A stretch of 64,000 nucleotides of DNA from Bog-159 sp050008575. Lineage in GTDB: Bacteria; Acidobacteriota; Terriglobia; Bryobacterales; Bryobacteraceae. Of the stretch, positions 14,883-23,554 are shown in pieces; position 1 is the first letter of the stretch; each line of letters begins with the position of its first letter. The position numbers and the translations under genes were made by a program. The notes under the pieces are model-generated. The model saw only the letters and a list, made by a program, of their open reading frames with translations, did not search any database and had not been told where the DNA came from. The stretch lies in NCBI GenBank assembly GCA_050008575.1, contig JBEKMJ010000014.1, forward strand, positions 1 to 64,000. The letters are read 5' to 3'.

Positions 14883-16841
14883 TTACATATAATCCGGCAC
14901 TTGAATCCCCAGAATATCCAGCGTCCACTCCAACTGCCGCCGGAAGAAATCCGTCATCCACAGCAGGAACACTTTCTTCTCCCGGTTCTCCTCGTGAATG
15001 ATCGGATACAGGTGATAGAAGTTGTTGAACGTCTGCGCGAGCTGAAACGCGTACTTGGCCACGTGCGCCGGTTCGCCGGCCACTACGGCGCGTTCCACTT
15101 CCGCATCCGCTTTCGAGGCGGCCAGCAGTACTTGCCAGAAGTCTTCGCTAGCAAGCTGCCGGCCCAGCGCGGCGGGCGTCAGCTCCGCGGCAAAGTCGGG
15201 CAGGCGTTCGCCCTTCTCTTCCAGCTTGCGCAAGATGTTCCGCGCCCGCACGGCGGCGTATTGCACATACGGTCCGGTGTCACCCTCGAAGCTCAACGCT
15301 TCCTGAAAATCGAACGCGATCACCGAATTGCGCGTGTACTTCAGCAGGAAATAGCGCAGCGCGCCGATGGCAATCTGCGTAGCGATGGCGCGCTGTGCCT
15401 CGGGCGTGGCATCGGCGTGGCGCGCGGCGACTTCGTCCAGCGCCTTATCGATCAGTGTGTCGATCAAGTCGTCCGCCTTCACGCCCAGGCCCTTGCGTCC
15501 GGAGACTTCCACGTACGGCTTCCGGCGATCCTCTTCGGAAAGCGGAATGCCCAGTTCGGCGCAACAACGCGGCGACAGCGCCACCCTCTCATACGAGAAG
15601 TGTACGGATTGCGCGGCCTGCTCCGCGTAGCCTAACGCCTTCAATCCCGCCACCACCACGTCCTGCAGATACGATTGGCGGACGTCGATCACGTTATAGA
15701 CGCGCGTGGCGTGGCCGAAGGGCGGCGTTGCGGCCGCATCCGACTGCGGGGCATCGGTCGAAACCCACAACTCGCGGCCATCGGCGTAGCGCAGGAATGG
15801 GCGATAGTGGAAATCCTTGCCCAACAAGCCGAATTTCCAGAGCTGATAGGCGATGTCCTTGCCGACATACGTGACCGTGCCGTCGGAACGTACGATCACC
15901 TTGTTATCTTCCGAGCCGGAATCCCCCGCGAATGCCTCGGCTGGCATCACCCAGCAGCCTGCGTTCTTGCCTTCGGTTTCGAGATAGATGGCATCTCGCC
16001 GCTTGAGCAACTCGAATGCCGATGCCCAGAATTGCAGGTGCAGGATCTCGCTTTCGCGCGGCAGTACGTCGTACTCCACGCCGATCCGCAGCATAGTGGC
16101 CAGGTGCCGCTCGACGATGGCATCCGCGACGATATGGGCCATTTCGGCTTGCGCGCCGCGGGCGGCTTCAATAGCGTGCAACGTCTCACTACGCCATGCG
16201 CGCGATTCGGGCGCTTCGTCGTAGTATGCCGTCATGCGGGCGTATAAGTCCCAGCAGAGGTAGTCGAAACGCACGGCGGGGTCTTCGGTAAGCTGCCGCA
16301 CCTCGGCGGGCGTTTTATGCTCGAGATAGTGAAAGCCCACGACGACATCGGCCACCTGCACGCCGGTGTTATCGATATAGTTCTGCACTTCTACGCGCTG
16401 GCCGCGGGCGCGCATCATACGCACGAACGTATCGCCAAGAGTGGCATTGCGCAGGTGCCCGATATGCGCCGCTTTATTGGGATTGATATTGGTGTGCTCG
16501 ACGATGGTCTTGCCGCTGGCCGCGGCGGCTTCCTCCGCCTCGGGAGTGAGCAGCCCCTGCCCGTAAGCCGTGCGATCGAGACGAATGTTGATGTATCCGC
16601 TACCCGCCACTTCGAGCGCCGATACGCCGGGAATCGGACCCCACTCGGCCACTAGTTCCGCGGCGATCTTGCGCGGCGCCTGCTTCAATTGTTTGGCCAA
16701 CTGGAAGGCTGCGGGCACGGCCAACTCGCCGAAATCGCTCTGCTTGGGCTGTTCGACGGCCACCGAAAGATCGATGCCATAGCGCGCCTGGATGTGATCG
16801 TGGAAGGCGCGCCGAACCTGTTTTTCGAGAAAATGGAACAT
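14883..16841 (-). CDS. argS: Arginyl-tRNA synthetase
   Basis: A 652-residue class I aminoacyl-tRNA synthetase. The N-terminal Arg-tRNA-specific domain occupies about residues 1-90 (FGELAVPAAFQLAK, GSGYINIRL). The ATP-binding HIGH motif is at 126-129 within NPNKAAHIGHLRNA. The catalytic core with YIDNTGVQVADVV follows, and the DALR anticodon-binding domain lies at the C-terminus (QYAAVRARNILRK, ALRYFLLKY). It charges tRNA-Arg in the cytoplasm. The C-terminal end MTDFFRRQLEWTLDILGIQVPDYM is typical. The start ATG 16841 lies immediately after the stop of the DUF29 gene, so the two are probably co-transcribed. Confidence 0.95.
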   Translation of the reverse strand: MFHFLEKQVRRAFHDHIQARYGIDLSVAVEQPKQSDFGELAVPAAFQLAKQLKQAPRKIAAELVAEWGPIPGVSALEVAGSGYINIRLDRTAYGQGLLTPEAEEAAAASGKTIVEHTNINPNKAAHIGHLRNATLGDTFVRMMRARGQRVEVQNYIDNTGVQVADVVVGFHYLEHKTPAEVRQLTEDPAVRFDYLCWDLYARMTAYYDEAPESRAWRSETLHAIEAARGAQAEMAHIVADAIVERHLATMLRIGVEYDVLPRESEILHLQFWASAFELLKRRDAIYLETEGKNAGCWVMPAEAFAGDSGSEDNKVIVRSDGTVTYVGKDIAYQLWKFGLLGKDFHYRPFLRYADGRELWVSTDAPQSDAAATPPFGHATRVYNVIDVRQSYLQDVVVAGLKALGYAEQAAQSVHFSYERVALSPRCCAELGIPLSEEDRRKPYVEVSGRKGLGVKADDLIDTLIDKALDEVAARHADATPEAQRAIATQIAIGALRYFLLKYTRNSVIAFDFQEALSFEGDTGPYVQYAAVRARNILRKLEEKGERLPDFAAELTPAALGRQLASEDFWQVLLAASKADAEVERAVVAGEPAHVAKYAFQLAQTFNNFYHLYPIIHEENREKKVFLLWMTDFFRRQLEWTLDILGIQVPDYM

Positions 16842-17300
16842 CTACGGGAGAAACTCCGGATTAAGGATCTGGTCGACCGTGAACGGGCACTCAGCGGGGA
16901 ACTGACTCTCCAGCAGATGCGTCTCGATTGCGCCGAATTGTACGGCTTTCCGGTAATTTTGCGGCAGGTTCGGTTGAATCCTCGCCCGAAGACTGGGGCT
17001 GTCCCGGAGAACCAGGCCGAGTTCCCGGCGCTGCTCGGAGATGGTTTGCTCCCATGACCGCGATTTCATCTCGGGTTGCAACCGGCATTTGAGCAAGTGG
17101 ATTAGCAGCACCTGCATCCGGCTATTCAGTTCTCTGAGATCCCGCTTGCCCATGTCCTCGATTTCTTCGGCGATATGCTCGATGTCGGCCTGCTCAAAAC
17201 GGCCCGCGCGCAAGAGTTCCGCGCTGCGGCGCGTCCACTCGAAGAAGTCTTCGTCGTAGAGTCCGGATAGATCCGCAGTGGTGGTCCGTTGCGATTGCAT
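16842..17300 (-). CDS. DUF29 family protein
   Basis: A roughly 152-residue protein with the DUF29 pattern: LYDEDFFEWTRRSAELLRAGRFEQADIEHIAEEIEDMGKRDLRELNSRMQVLLIHLLKCRLQPE, followed by SWEQTISEQRRELGLVL and a C-terminal CPFTVDQILNPEFLP. The family is small, helical and of unknown function, common in cyanobacteria and proteobacteria. ATG 17300 is chosen because GGGGAG lies 6 bases upstream; in-frame starts at 17312 and 17372 exist but overlap that site or the divergent mdh start. It abuts argS with no gap. Confidence 0.85.
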   Translation of the reverse strand: MQSQRTTTADLSGLYDEDFFEWTRRSAELLRAGRFEQADIEHIAEEIEDMGKRDLRELNSRMQVLLIHLLKCRLQPEMKSRSWEQTISEQRRELGLVLRDSPSLRARIQPNLPQNYRKAVQFGAIETHLLESQFPAECPFTVDQILNPEFLP

Positions 17301-17371
17301 GTTACTCCCCATTATAAGGCCTTCGCGAATGACGATATAATCCGGTTTCATACTCTCAAAAGGAGCTTCCA

Positions 17372-18307
17372 TTGCGAAAGAAGATTACTGTTGTAGGCGC
17401 CGGCAACGTCGGCGCGAACTGCGCCCTCCGCATTGCCGATAAGGAATTGGCGGACGTGGTGCTGGTGGACGTCATCGAAGGCGTCCCGCAAGGCAAGTCG
17501 CTCGACCTGCTGCAGTCCGGCCCCGTTCAAGGCTACGACGTGATGCTGACCGGCGCCAACGATTACGAGCCGACCGCCAATTCCGATATCGTGATCGTTA
17601 CCGCCGGGTTCCCGCGCAAGCCCGGCATGAGCCGCGACGACCTGCTGCTGGCCAATTACGACATCGTGCGCGCCGCCACCGAGCAGGCGGTGAAGTATTC
17701 GCCGAACTCCATTCTGATCGTGGTCAGCAACCCGCTGGACGCCATGTGCCAGACCGCGTACATGGTTTCCAAGTTCAGCAAAAACCGGGTTGTCGGGATG
17801 GCCGGCGTGCTGGACAGCGCCCGTTTCCGCACCTTCATCGCGGCGGAGCTGAAAGTGTCGGTGGACAACGTTACGGCCGTGGTGATGGGCGGCCACGGCG
17901 ATACCATGGTCCCGGTGGTGCGCCTGTCGAACGTGGCGGGCATTCCGCTGACCGAACTGATGGACCAGGCCACCATCGATGCCATCGTGACGCGCACGCG
18001 CAACGGCGGCGCCGAGATCGTGAAATATCTGAAGACCGGCAGCGCTTACTACGCGCCTTCCGCCGCCGCCGTCGAAATGGCGGAGTCGATTCTGAAGGAC
18101 AAGAAGAAGGTTCTGCCGTGCTGCGCTCTGCTTGAGGGCGAATACGGAATCAACGGGCTGTTCGTGGGAGTGCCGGTGAAGCTCGGCGCACGCGGCATCG
18201 AGCAGATCTTCCAGGTGAAGCTTCTGCCGGACGAGCAAGCCATGCTGCAAAAGAGCGCCGCCGCTGTGCAGGAATTGGTGGATGTGATTCGCGCCAAGCA
18301 TGGGTAG
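17372..18307 (+). CDS. mdh: Malate dehydrogenase (LDH-like type)
   Basis: A 311-residue NAD-dependent malate dehydrogenase of the citrate cycle. It has the NAD Rossmann motif GAGNVG (9-14) with Asp33/34 region at the end of strand two, the mobile-loop arginines in GFPRKPGMSRDDLL (80-92), the third substrate arginine near 152, and catalytic His175 in GGHGDTMVP. PRKPGMSR instead of an LDH-type loop with glutamine points to malate. The start is TTG 17372, supported by AAAAGGAG 7 bases upstream and by GxGxxG placement. The gene stands alone, divergent from the DUF29/argS pair. Confidence 0.95.
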   Translation: MRKKITVVGAGNVGANCALRIADKELADVVLVDVIEGVPQGKSLDLLQSGPVQGYDVMLTGANDYEPTANSDIVIVTAGFPRKPGMSRDDLLLANYDIVRAATEQAVKYSPNSILIVVSNPLDAMCQTAYMVSKFSKNRVVGMAGVLDSARFRTFIAAELKVSVDNVTAVVMGGHGDTMVPVVRLSNVAGIPLTELMDQATIDAIVTRTRNGGAEIVKYLKTGSAYYAPSAAAVEMAESILKDKKKVLPCCALLEGEYGINGLFVGVPVKLGARGIEQIFQVKLLPDEQAMLQKSAAAVQELVDVIRAKHG

Positions 18308-18606
18308 CGGGGCGGGCGCCGCGCGCCGTGGCCGGTGGTTAGCGGCCGGTGGACAGCATCGCGCTTCGTCTACACCGGCGGCAACGAGGACAAACGGGCC
18401 GGCACCAAGCGCCGCTGCTCGCCTCCAAAATGCTAAAGGACGACAGCGCCGCACGCCTTGCGATGCCGCGCCCATACCCTGGCTCTTTTAATACGCCGGC
18501 CACGATAAACAATCGCGACTGGCTTATGCTCAACCTGGAAGAGACCCGCAAGGTGTCGCGCCTGCTCTTCCGCGCATGGGCACGATAGTGACAGGGAGCA
18601 GGATCA
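18308..18606. other. Region without a supported gene
   Basis: About 300 bases after mdh contain short GC-rich inverted stretches just behind the stop (GGGCGCCGCGCGCC, GGCCGGTGG repeats) that could act in termination, then open but unconvincing frames. A plus-strand frame from 18349 to 18588 reads a plausible end (NNRDWLMLNLEETRKVSRLLFRAWAR) but its first half is arginine-rich and it has no recognisable family. I see nothing else here. Confidence 0.4.
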
Positions 18607-19464
18607 ATGCGTTCCGGAAAACCGAGCCGCACCGCCCAATTTATTGCGTACAACCGTGCTTTGGGCACCCTTGCGCCGCAAGTGCCGGGCTTCTCGGATC
18701 CGCTGGCCGCCGAGCTTCTGCCGGACAAGTGGAAAGCCAGGATCGCGCGGACCCGCAGATCGCTGGCAGGCAAACCGAAACAGTCGCCGTACCCCTTTTG
18801 GTTGCGCGGCATGGGCTTGTTCAACCAGTTTCGGACCGTGGTGCTGGACCGCGCCATCGCCTCCGCCGCACCCATCGCGCAACTCGTGATCCTGGGCGCC
18901 GGCCTGGACACGCGCGCCTGGCGATTGGACGCTTTACAAGACGCCACCGTATTCGAGGTGGATCACCCCGACACGCAGGCGTTGAAGCGCAAACGAGCCG
19001 CGGCCATACCCGCAAAGGCGCGCCAGGTGCTCTTTGTGGCCACCGATTTCCATGAGCACGACATGGCGGCCTCGCTGCGCGCCGCCGGATACGATGCGGG
19101 CCGCCCGGCGTTCTGGCTCTGGGAGGGCGTCACCATGTACTTGCGGCCGGAAGCGGTAGCGGCGAATCTGGCGGCGTTCGCGGCTCTCTCCGCCCGCGGC
19201 AGCCATTTGGCGATGACGTATTTGAGCAAAGACCGCGGGCGGATTCCGCGCAGCTTGATCCTTGCCCTGCTGGGCGAGCCGGTGCGCGCGGCCTATTGGC
19301 CGGCCGAGATTGCAGACCTCGGCAAGACCTGCGGGTGGACCGGCGCCGCCGATTCCGGCATCGAGGATTGGCTGCGCGATTTCACGCCCGGCCTGCGGTT
19401 GACGAAGCGCCAAACCGGGCTGCAGTGGTTTGAACGGATTTGGGTGGCGGAAAAATCTTCCTAA
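18607..19464 (+). CDS. Class I SAM-dependent methyltransferase, TIGR00027/leucine carboxyl methyltransferase-like
   Basis: A 285-residue protein with the pattern of the PPM/TIGR00027 group: FSDPLAAELLP near 29-39, TVVLDRAI, the SAM site QLVILGAGLDTRAWRL near 96-111, EVDHPDTQALKR with the acidic residue that binds SAM ribose, and FWLWEGVTMYLRPEAV. Members are O-methyltransferases whose natural substrates are mostly unknown; they are abundant in mycobacteria and Acidobacteriota. The gene starts at ATG with GGGAGCAGG upstream. It stands alone between mdh and the PadR gene. Confidence 0.88.
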   Translation: MRSGKPSRTAQFIAYNRALGTLAPQVPGFSDPLAAELLPDKWKARIARTRRSLAGKPKQSPYPFWLRGMGLFNQFRTVVLDRAIASAAPIAQLVILGAGLDTRAWRLDALQDATVFEVDHPDTQALKRKRAAAIPAKARQVLFVATDFHEHDMAASLRAAGYDAGRPAFWLWEGVTMYLRPEAVAANLAAFAALSARGSHLAMTYLSKDRGRIPRSLILALLGEPVRAAYWPAEIADLGKTCGWTGAADSGIEDWLRDFTPGLRLTKRQTGLQWFERIWVAEKSS

Positions 19465-19541
19465 CTTTTTCCCGCGGCGCAACGTATATACCTACGAGCG
19501 GCATTTCCGGTAGAAGCTCTGCCGGAGTACAATGACCTTTC

Positions 19542-19886
19542 ATGGGAAAGAAGCCCACACAAACTGATATTCTGCAGGGCACGCTGGACATGCTGATCCT
19601 GCAGATCCTGGCGCCGGGCCCCGCGCACGGGCATACCATCGCCTACGCCATCGAGCGGCGTTCGGAAGAAGTTCTACTGGTAGAGCACGGATCGCTCTAT
19701 CCCGCCTTGCATCGCCTGGAAGATCGCGCCTGGATCGCTTCCTTCTGGGGCACGTCGGAGAACAACCGCAAAGCGCGCTACTACCGCCTGACGGCCACCG
19801 GGCGCAAGCAATTGAGCGAGGAAATGAGCCGCTGGGAAAGGGTCGTACGCGCCGTCAACCAGGTGCTGCGTCCGGCCCAGGAGTGA
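19542..19886 (+). CDS. PadR family transcriptional regulator
   Basis: A 114-residue winged-helix protein with the PadR signature: ILQGTLDMLILQIL, HGHTIAYAIERRSEE, VEHGSLYPALHRLEDRAWIASFW and KARYYRLTATGRKQL. It is the short acidobacterial form that sits directly before large orphan permeases. It ends 7 bases before the next start, so it most likely controls transcription of its own two-gene operon. No operator could be identified in the AT-poorer upstream region, although TATATACC near 19486-19493 could form a -10-like element. Confidence 0.92.
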   Translation: MGKKPTQTDILQGTLDMLILQILAPGPAHGHTIAYAIERRSEEVLLVEHGSLYPALHRLEDRAWIASFWGTSENNRKARYYRLTATGRKQLSEEMSRWERVVRAVNQVLRPAQE

Positions 19887-19893
19887 CGGGCGC

Positions 19894-22551
19894 ATGAACT
19901 GGCGGCGGTTCCTCAAGCGGCGTTGGTGGGATGAAGAACGCGCGCGTGAAATCGCGGCGTATCTGGAAAACGAAACCGCCGACAACCTGGCGCGCGGCAT
20001 GCCGCCCGCGGAAGCCGCCGCGGCCGCGCGCCGCAAGTTTGGTAACCCCGGATTGGTGCGAGAGGAGATTTACCGCATGAACACGATCGGCTGGTTGGAG
20101 AGCACCTGGCAAGACCTGCGCTACGGCCTGCGCACACTGCGCTTGAGCCCCGGATTCACGGCGGTGGCGGTCGTCTCGCTGGCGCTGGGGATCGGCGCGA
20201 ATACGGCCATATTCCAATTGCTGGACGCCGTGCGCCTGCGCAGCCTGCCCGTCCGGAACCCGCAGGAACTTGCCGAAGTGAAAATCGTCGGCGGCAACCA
20301 CGGCCTGGGCCTCAATCAAACCTATGGAGAGCTGACGCGCCCTATCTGGCAAGCGATCGGCGGCAAGCCGCGGGCCTTCTCGGAAATGTTCGCGTGGAGC
20401 GCGAATCAACGGTACGTAGGCAAGGGTAGCGAAATGCGCAGCTTCCGCGGCCTGTGGGTGAGCGGCGAATTCTTCCGCGTGCTGGGCGTGCGGCCCTGGC
20501 GCGGACGCTTGCTCATGCCGGAGGACGCGGGAGCTTGTCCGGTCACACGCGCGGTCGTCAGCTATACGTATTGGCAAAGCCATCTGGCTGGGCGCGAACC
20601 CGGACCCGGACTCAAACTGATCGTCGACAACGACCTGGTGGAAATAGTCGGCGTGACGCCGGCGGAGTTCTTCGGCATCTCCGTGGGCGACAACTTCGAT
20701 ATCGCGCTGCCGTTCTGCCAACCGAAAGAAGAACTGCGCCGCGATGTTTTCGAGGTTTCGGTGATGGGCCGTCTGAAGCCGGGCTGGACACTGCCGCGCG
20801 CCTCCGCGGAGATGCAGACGCTCAGTTCCGGCATTTTCGAAGCAACCGTCCCGCCCGGGCGCGATGCGCGCACCGTTGAGACGTACAAGCACTTCCGGCT
20901 GGCCGTTTATGCGGCCGCGCAGGGAGTGAGTTGGCTCCGCGAAACCTACGACCGCTCGCTCTGGCTGCTGCTGGGCATTACCGGTTTAGTGCTGCTGATC
21001 GCGTGCGCCAACCTGGCCAACCTGATGCTCGCACGCGCCAGCACCCGCGAACGCGAGCTTGCTGTACGCCTGGCCTTGGGCGCCTCGCGCTCCCGCCTGG
21101 TGCGGCAGTTGCTCGCCGAAAGCGCGCTATTGGCGGCGGCCGGGACAGCGCTAGGCGTGGCGCTCGCGCGCTCATTAAGCGGCGTGCTGGTCTGGGCGAT
21201 TTCCACCGGAGATTCGTCGCTGAACCTGAATACTGCGATGGATTGGCGGGTGCTCGTGTTCGCCGCCGCGGCGGCCGTCCTGACCTGCGCCGCTTTCGGC
21301 GTCCTGCCCGCGCTGCGCGCAGCCCAAGCCCAGCCGGCCGCCGCCATGAAAGCCGGCGGACGCGGCATGACCGCGGGCCGCGAGCGCTTCTCCCTGCAGC
21401 GATTGATGGTGGTCACCCAAATCTCCGTCTCCCTCGTCCTGCTGGTGGCGGCGCTGCTGTTCGTGCGCAGCTTCCGCAACTTGATGACGTTCGATCCGGG
21501 CATGCGAGAAAGCGGCATCGTGACCGGCTTCCTGGGGTTCTGGCAATCCAATCTGCCGCCGCAGCGCTGGTTGGAATTCAAGCGCGAGTTGTTGGATGAA
21601 ATTCGCGCCACGCCCGGAGTGATCGACGCCGCCACCACGACTAATGCCCCACTGCTGGGGTCCAGTTGGGAGCATGGCGTGCACGTGGGCGCGGTCGAGG
21701 GCAGTTCAAAGTTCACCTGGGTGAGTCCGGGTTACTTCGATACGATGGGCATTCCGGTAGTCCGGGGCCGCGCCTTCAACCAGGACGACACCGCGGCTTC
21801 CACGCGAGTCGCCGTGGTGAATCAGACATTCGTGCGCAGGTTGCTGGGCGGCGCCGAACCGCTGGGGAAGACGATACGCACGATTCAGGAGGCCAACTAT
21901 CCGTCCACGGTCTACCAGATCGTGGGCGCGATTCCGGATACGCAGTACAACGACCTGCGCGGTAAGACACCCCCAATGACTTTCGCGCCAGCCTCGCAAC
22001 TGCCCGCGCCAGGCCCATGGACAGGCCTGATGATCCATTCGAACGCCCCATCGGCGGCGATCGGCGCGGCCATCAAGCGCGAGTTGGCCGCCAGGCACCC
22101 CGATGTCATCGTGGAGCTCAGCGATTTTCAGAAGGATATCCGCGACGAGTTGACTCCCGAGCGTTTGATGGCGATGCTCTCGGGATTCTTCGGCATGCTG
22201 GCAGCGTTGTTGGCAATGGTCGGACTTTACGGCGTCATCTCGTTTCTGGTGGCGCGGCGCCGGAACGAAATCGGCATCCGGCTGGCGCTGGGCGCGGAGC
22301 GGGGACAAGTGGTCGCCATGGTGATGCGCGAAGCTGGACGGCTGTTGGCGATCGGTATAGTTACGGGCGCCGCCTTATCGCTGGTTGCCGGACGTGGCGC
22401 CGGCTCGCTGCTATTCGGATTGAAGCCTTACGATCCGCTGACGCTGATCGGGGCGGCAGTGTTGCTGGCGCTGATCGCGGCGGCTGCCAGTTTCCTGCCT
22501 GCGCGGCGGGCGTCGCGGCTGGATCCGATGGTGGCCTTGCGGGACGAGTAG
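19894..22551 (+). CDS. MacB/FtsX-type orphan ABC permease (acidobacterial ADOP family)
   Basis: An 885-residue membrane protein. Residues 1-60 form the soluble permease prefix domain (DEERAREIAAYLENETADNLARGMPPAEAAAAARRKFGN). A first helix near 90-110 leads to a MacB-like periplasmic core, then an FtsX domain (about 350-490), a second periplasmic core and a second FtsX domain at the C-terminus ending in RRASRLDPMVALR. The duplicated layout with no ATPase partner is the acidobacterial duplicated orphan permease family, nearly always preceded by PadR as here. The transported substrate is unknown. The ATPase must be encoded elsewhere if one is needed. Confidence 0.92.
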   Translation: MNWRRFLKRRWWDEERAREIAAYLENETADNLARGMPPAEAAAAARRKFGNPGLVREEIYRMNTIGWLESTWQDLRYGLRTLRLSPGFTAVAVVSLALGIGANTAIFQLLDAVRLRSLPVRNPQELAEVKIVGGNHGLGLNQTYGELTRPIWQAIGGKPRAFSEMFAWSANQRYVGKGSEMRSFRGLWVSGEFFRVLGVRPWRGRLLMPEDAGACPVTRAVVSYTYWQSHLAGREPGPGLKLIVDNDLVEIVGVTPAEFFGISVGDNFDIALPFCQPKEELRRDVFEVSVMGRLKPGWTLPRASAEMQTLSSGIFEATVPPGRDARTVETYKHFRLAVYAAAQGVSWLRETYDRSLWLLLGITGLVLLIACANLANLMLARASTRERELAVRLALGASRSRLVRQLLAESALLAAAGTALGVALARSLSGVLVWAISTGDSSLNLNTAMDWRVLVFAAAAAVLTCAAFGVLPALRAAQAQPAAAMKAGGRGMTAGRERFSLQRLMVVTQISVSLVLLVAALLFVRSFRNLMTFDPGMRESGIVTGFLGFWQSNLPPQRWLEFKRELLDEIRATPGVIDAATTTNAPLLGSSWEHGVHVGAVEGSSKFTWVSPGYFDTMGIPVVRGRAFNQDDTAASTRVAVVNQTFVRRLLGGAEPLGKTIRTIQEANYPSTVYQIVGAIPDTQYNDLRGKTPPMTFAPASQLPAPGPWTGLMIHSNAPSAAIGAAIKRELAARHPDVIVELSDFQKDIRDELTPERLMAMLSGFFGMLAALLAMVGLYGVISFLVARRRNEIGIRLALGAERGQVVAMVMREAGRLLAIGIVTGAALSLVAGRGAGSLLFGLKPYDPLTLIGAAVLLALIAAAASFLPARRASRLDPMVALRDE

Positions 22552-22586
22552 GCGGCACGCCGCCCGAGCAGGGCCCGACGTTTGCC

Positions 22587-22825
22587 TTACTCCGTATAGA
22601 AGTGCGGGCGTAGTTCAGCGTCCGGAATGTAGCGCGATGCGTGACGGCTGGCAAGGCGCCACGATCCAACTCGTCATGAAGGGGAACAGTCAGATTCTGG
22701 CGCACCTCATTCACCAGGACGCGCCGCGGCTTCAAGTGACTACCTCGCTGCGAAACCTCCTGAAATCCGAATCGGGCAAACGCGCGGATCAAATCGCCAC
22801 CGGACAACCTGCGCAGCTTGGACAT
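22587..22825 (-). pseudogene. hicA: HicA-type toxin with a frameshift in its C-terminal third
   Basis: The minus strand begins MSKLRRLSGGDLIRAFARFGFQEVSQRGSHLK, then RQNLTVPLHDELDRG, the conserved HicA double-stranded-RNA-binding fold with the catalytic His in RGSH. The expected end, RYIPDAELRPHFYTE and a stop, is present but in a different frame: the frame changes near 22640-22650, and the span is one base short of a whole number of codons. Reading straight on gives an unrelated tail into the permease gene. The toxin is therefore probably inactive. Its start overlaps the hicB stop as ATGA. Confidence 0.8.
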
Positions 22826-23046
22826 CAGGCGACGGCCGAAAGCTCCATGGTGGCCAAGATGGTAGGATCGTCCGACAGGCCCATAGCGGCAAAGTCTTCG
22901 CCTTCAAGATGCAAAGAAATCGCTTCGCGAATATTGGCCGCCAACTCGTCGAGGGTGGCTGCTTCGGTCACGACCGGCAGGTCCAGACACTCAGCCAAAT
23001 ATTTTTGGTCTCCTCGAGAGATCCGTACCTGAATCGTGCGCTTCAT
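22825..23046 (-). CDS. hicB: HicB-type antitoxin
   Basis: A 73-residue HicB-fold antitoxin: VRISRGDQKYLAECLDLPVVTEAATLDELAANIREAISLHLEGE is the typical partial RNase H-like fold of HicB with the AECLDLPV and TLDELAANIREAI signatures. It is the short form with no obvious DNA-binding helix-turn-helix at the C-terminus. The antitoxin gene lies upstream of the toxin gene and overlaps it by one base. Because the toxin is frameshifted, this may now be an orphan antitoxin. Confidence 0.85.
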   Translation of the reverse strand: MKRTIQVRISRGDQKYLAECLDLPVVTEAATLDELAANIREAISLHLEGEDFAAMGLSDDPTILATMELSAVA

Positions 23047-23135
23047 CAGCGTGGCTCCTCAACCACTTTACCATTCGGGCGACCGCCAGGCCGAATCCGA
23101 ACAGCACGCGGGTGTATCGCTGGACCGGGGCGCTG

Positions 23136-23417
23136 TTAGAAGGCCGATTGGGCGTCGTGCTCCTGCAGGACCGGCGTTCCAGTGACTCTTGCATAAAGAA
23201 CATCAGGATCAAGGTCGGCTCCGTTCGGCCAAACTAGAGTGCCTAGCTCCGGATCGACGCGGACCCGCGCAAAGTAGGCCGGGTCGCGTAGCGGATCAAA
23301 AACCCCGCGAAAGCTGAGATGGGACGCGAAATCAAGCACGCCCTCAACGCCGTCCTCGAAGCGAAGATGCAAGCGATAATCGCCTAATGTTTTTGCGGCA
23401 ACGATGTTCTTCAACAT
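23136..23417 (-). CDS. DUF2442 domain protein
   Basis: A 93-residue protein with the DUF2442 pattern: YRLHLRFEDGVEGVLDFASHL, GVFDPLRDPAYFARVRVDPELGTLVWPNGADLDPDVLY. The family is small, usually found next to DUF4160 genes in toxin-antitoxin-like pairs; no DUF4160 gene is visible here, and the 90 bases downstream of the stop hold only a GC-rich remnant. Function unknown. With the adjacent HicBA pair it forms a small island of stress-module genes. Confidence 0.85.
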   Translation of the reverse strand: MLKNIVAAKTLGDYRLHLRFEDGVEGVLDFASHLSFRGVFDPLRDPAYFARVRVDPELGTLVWPNGADLDPDVLYARVTGTPVLQEHDAQSAF

Positions 23418-23554
23418 GATCTACTTCGCGGGCGCAAGGGATAGCGAGGTACTGTCTTCCGATCATACCAGGGACGTGGGGACAGCCTGCGCCCCCTTCG
23501 CCCTGCTATCCTGTACACTGGCATGCGAGCCACCCCCGAAAGGAGAACCTCCAA

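Noticed and set aside
18339..18947. A 202-codon minus-strand frame over the start of the methyltransferase gene
   Set aside because: Arginine/serine-rich shadow of a convincing plus-strand methyltransferase; no family match.
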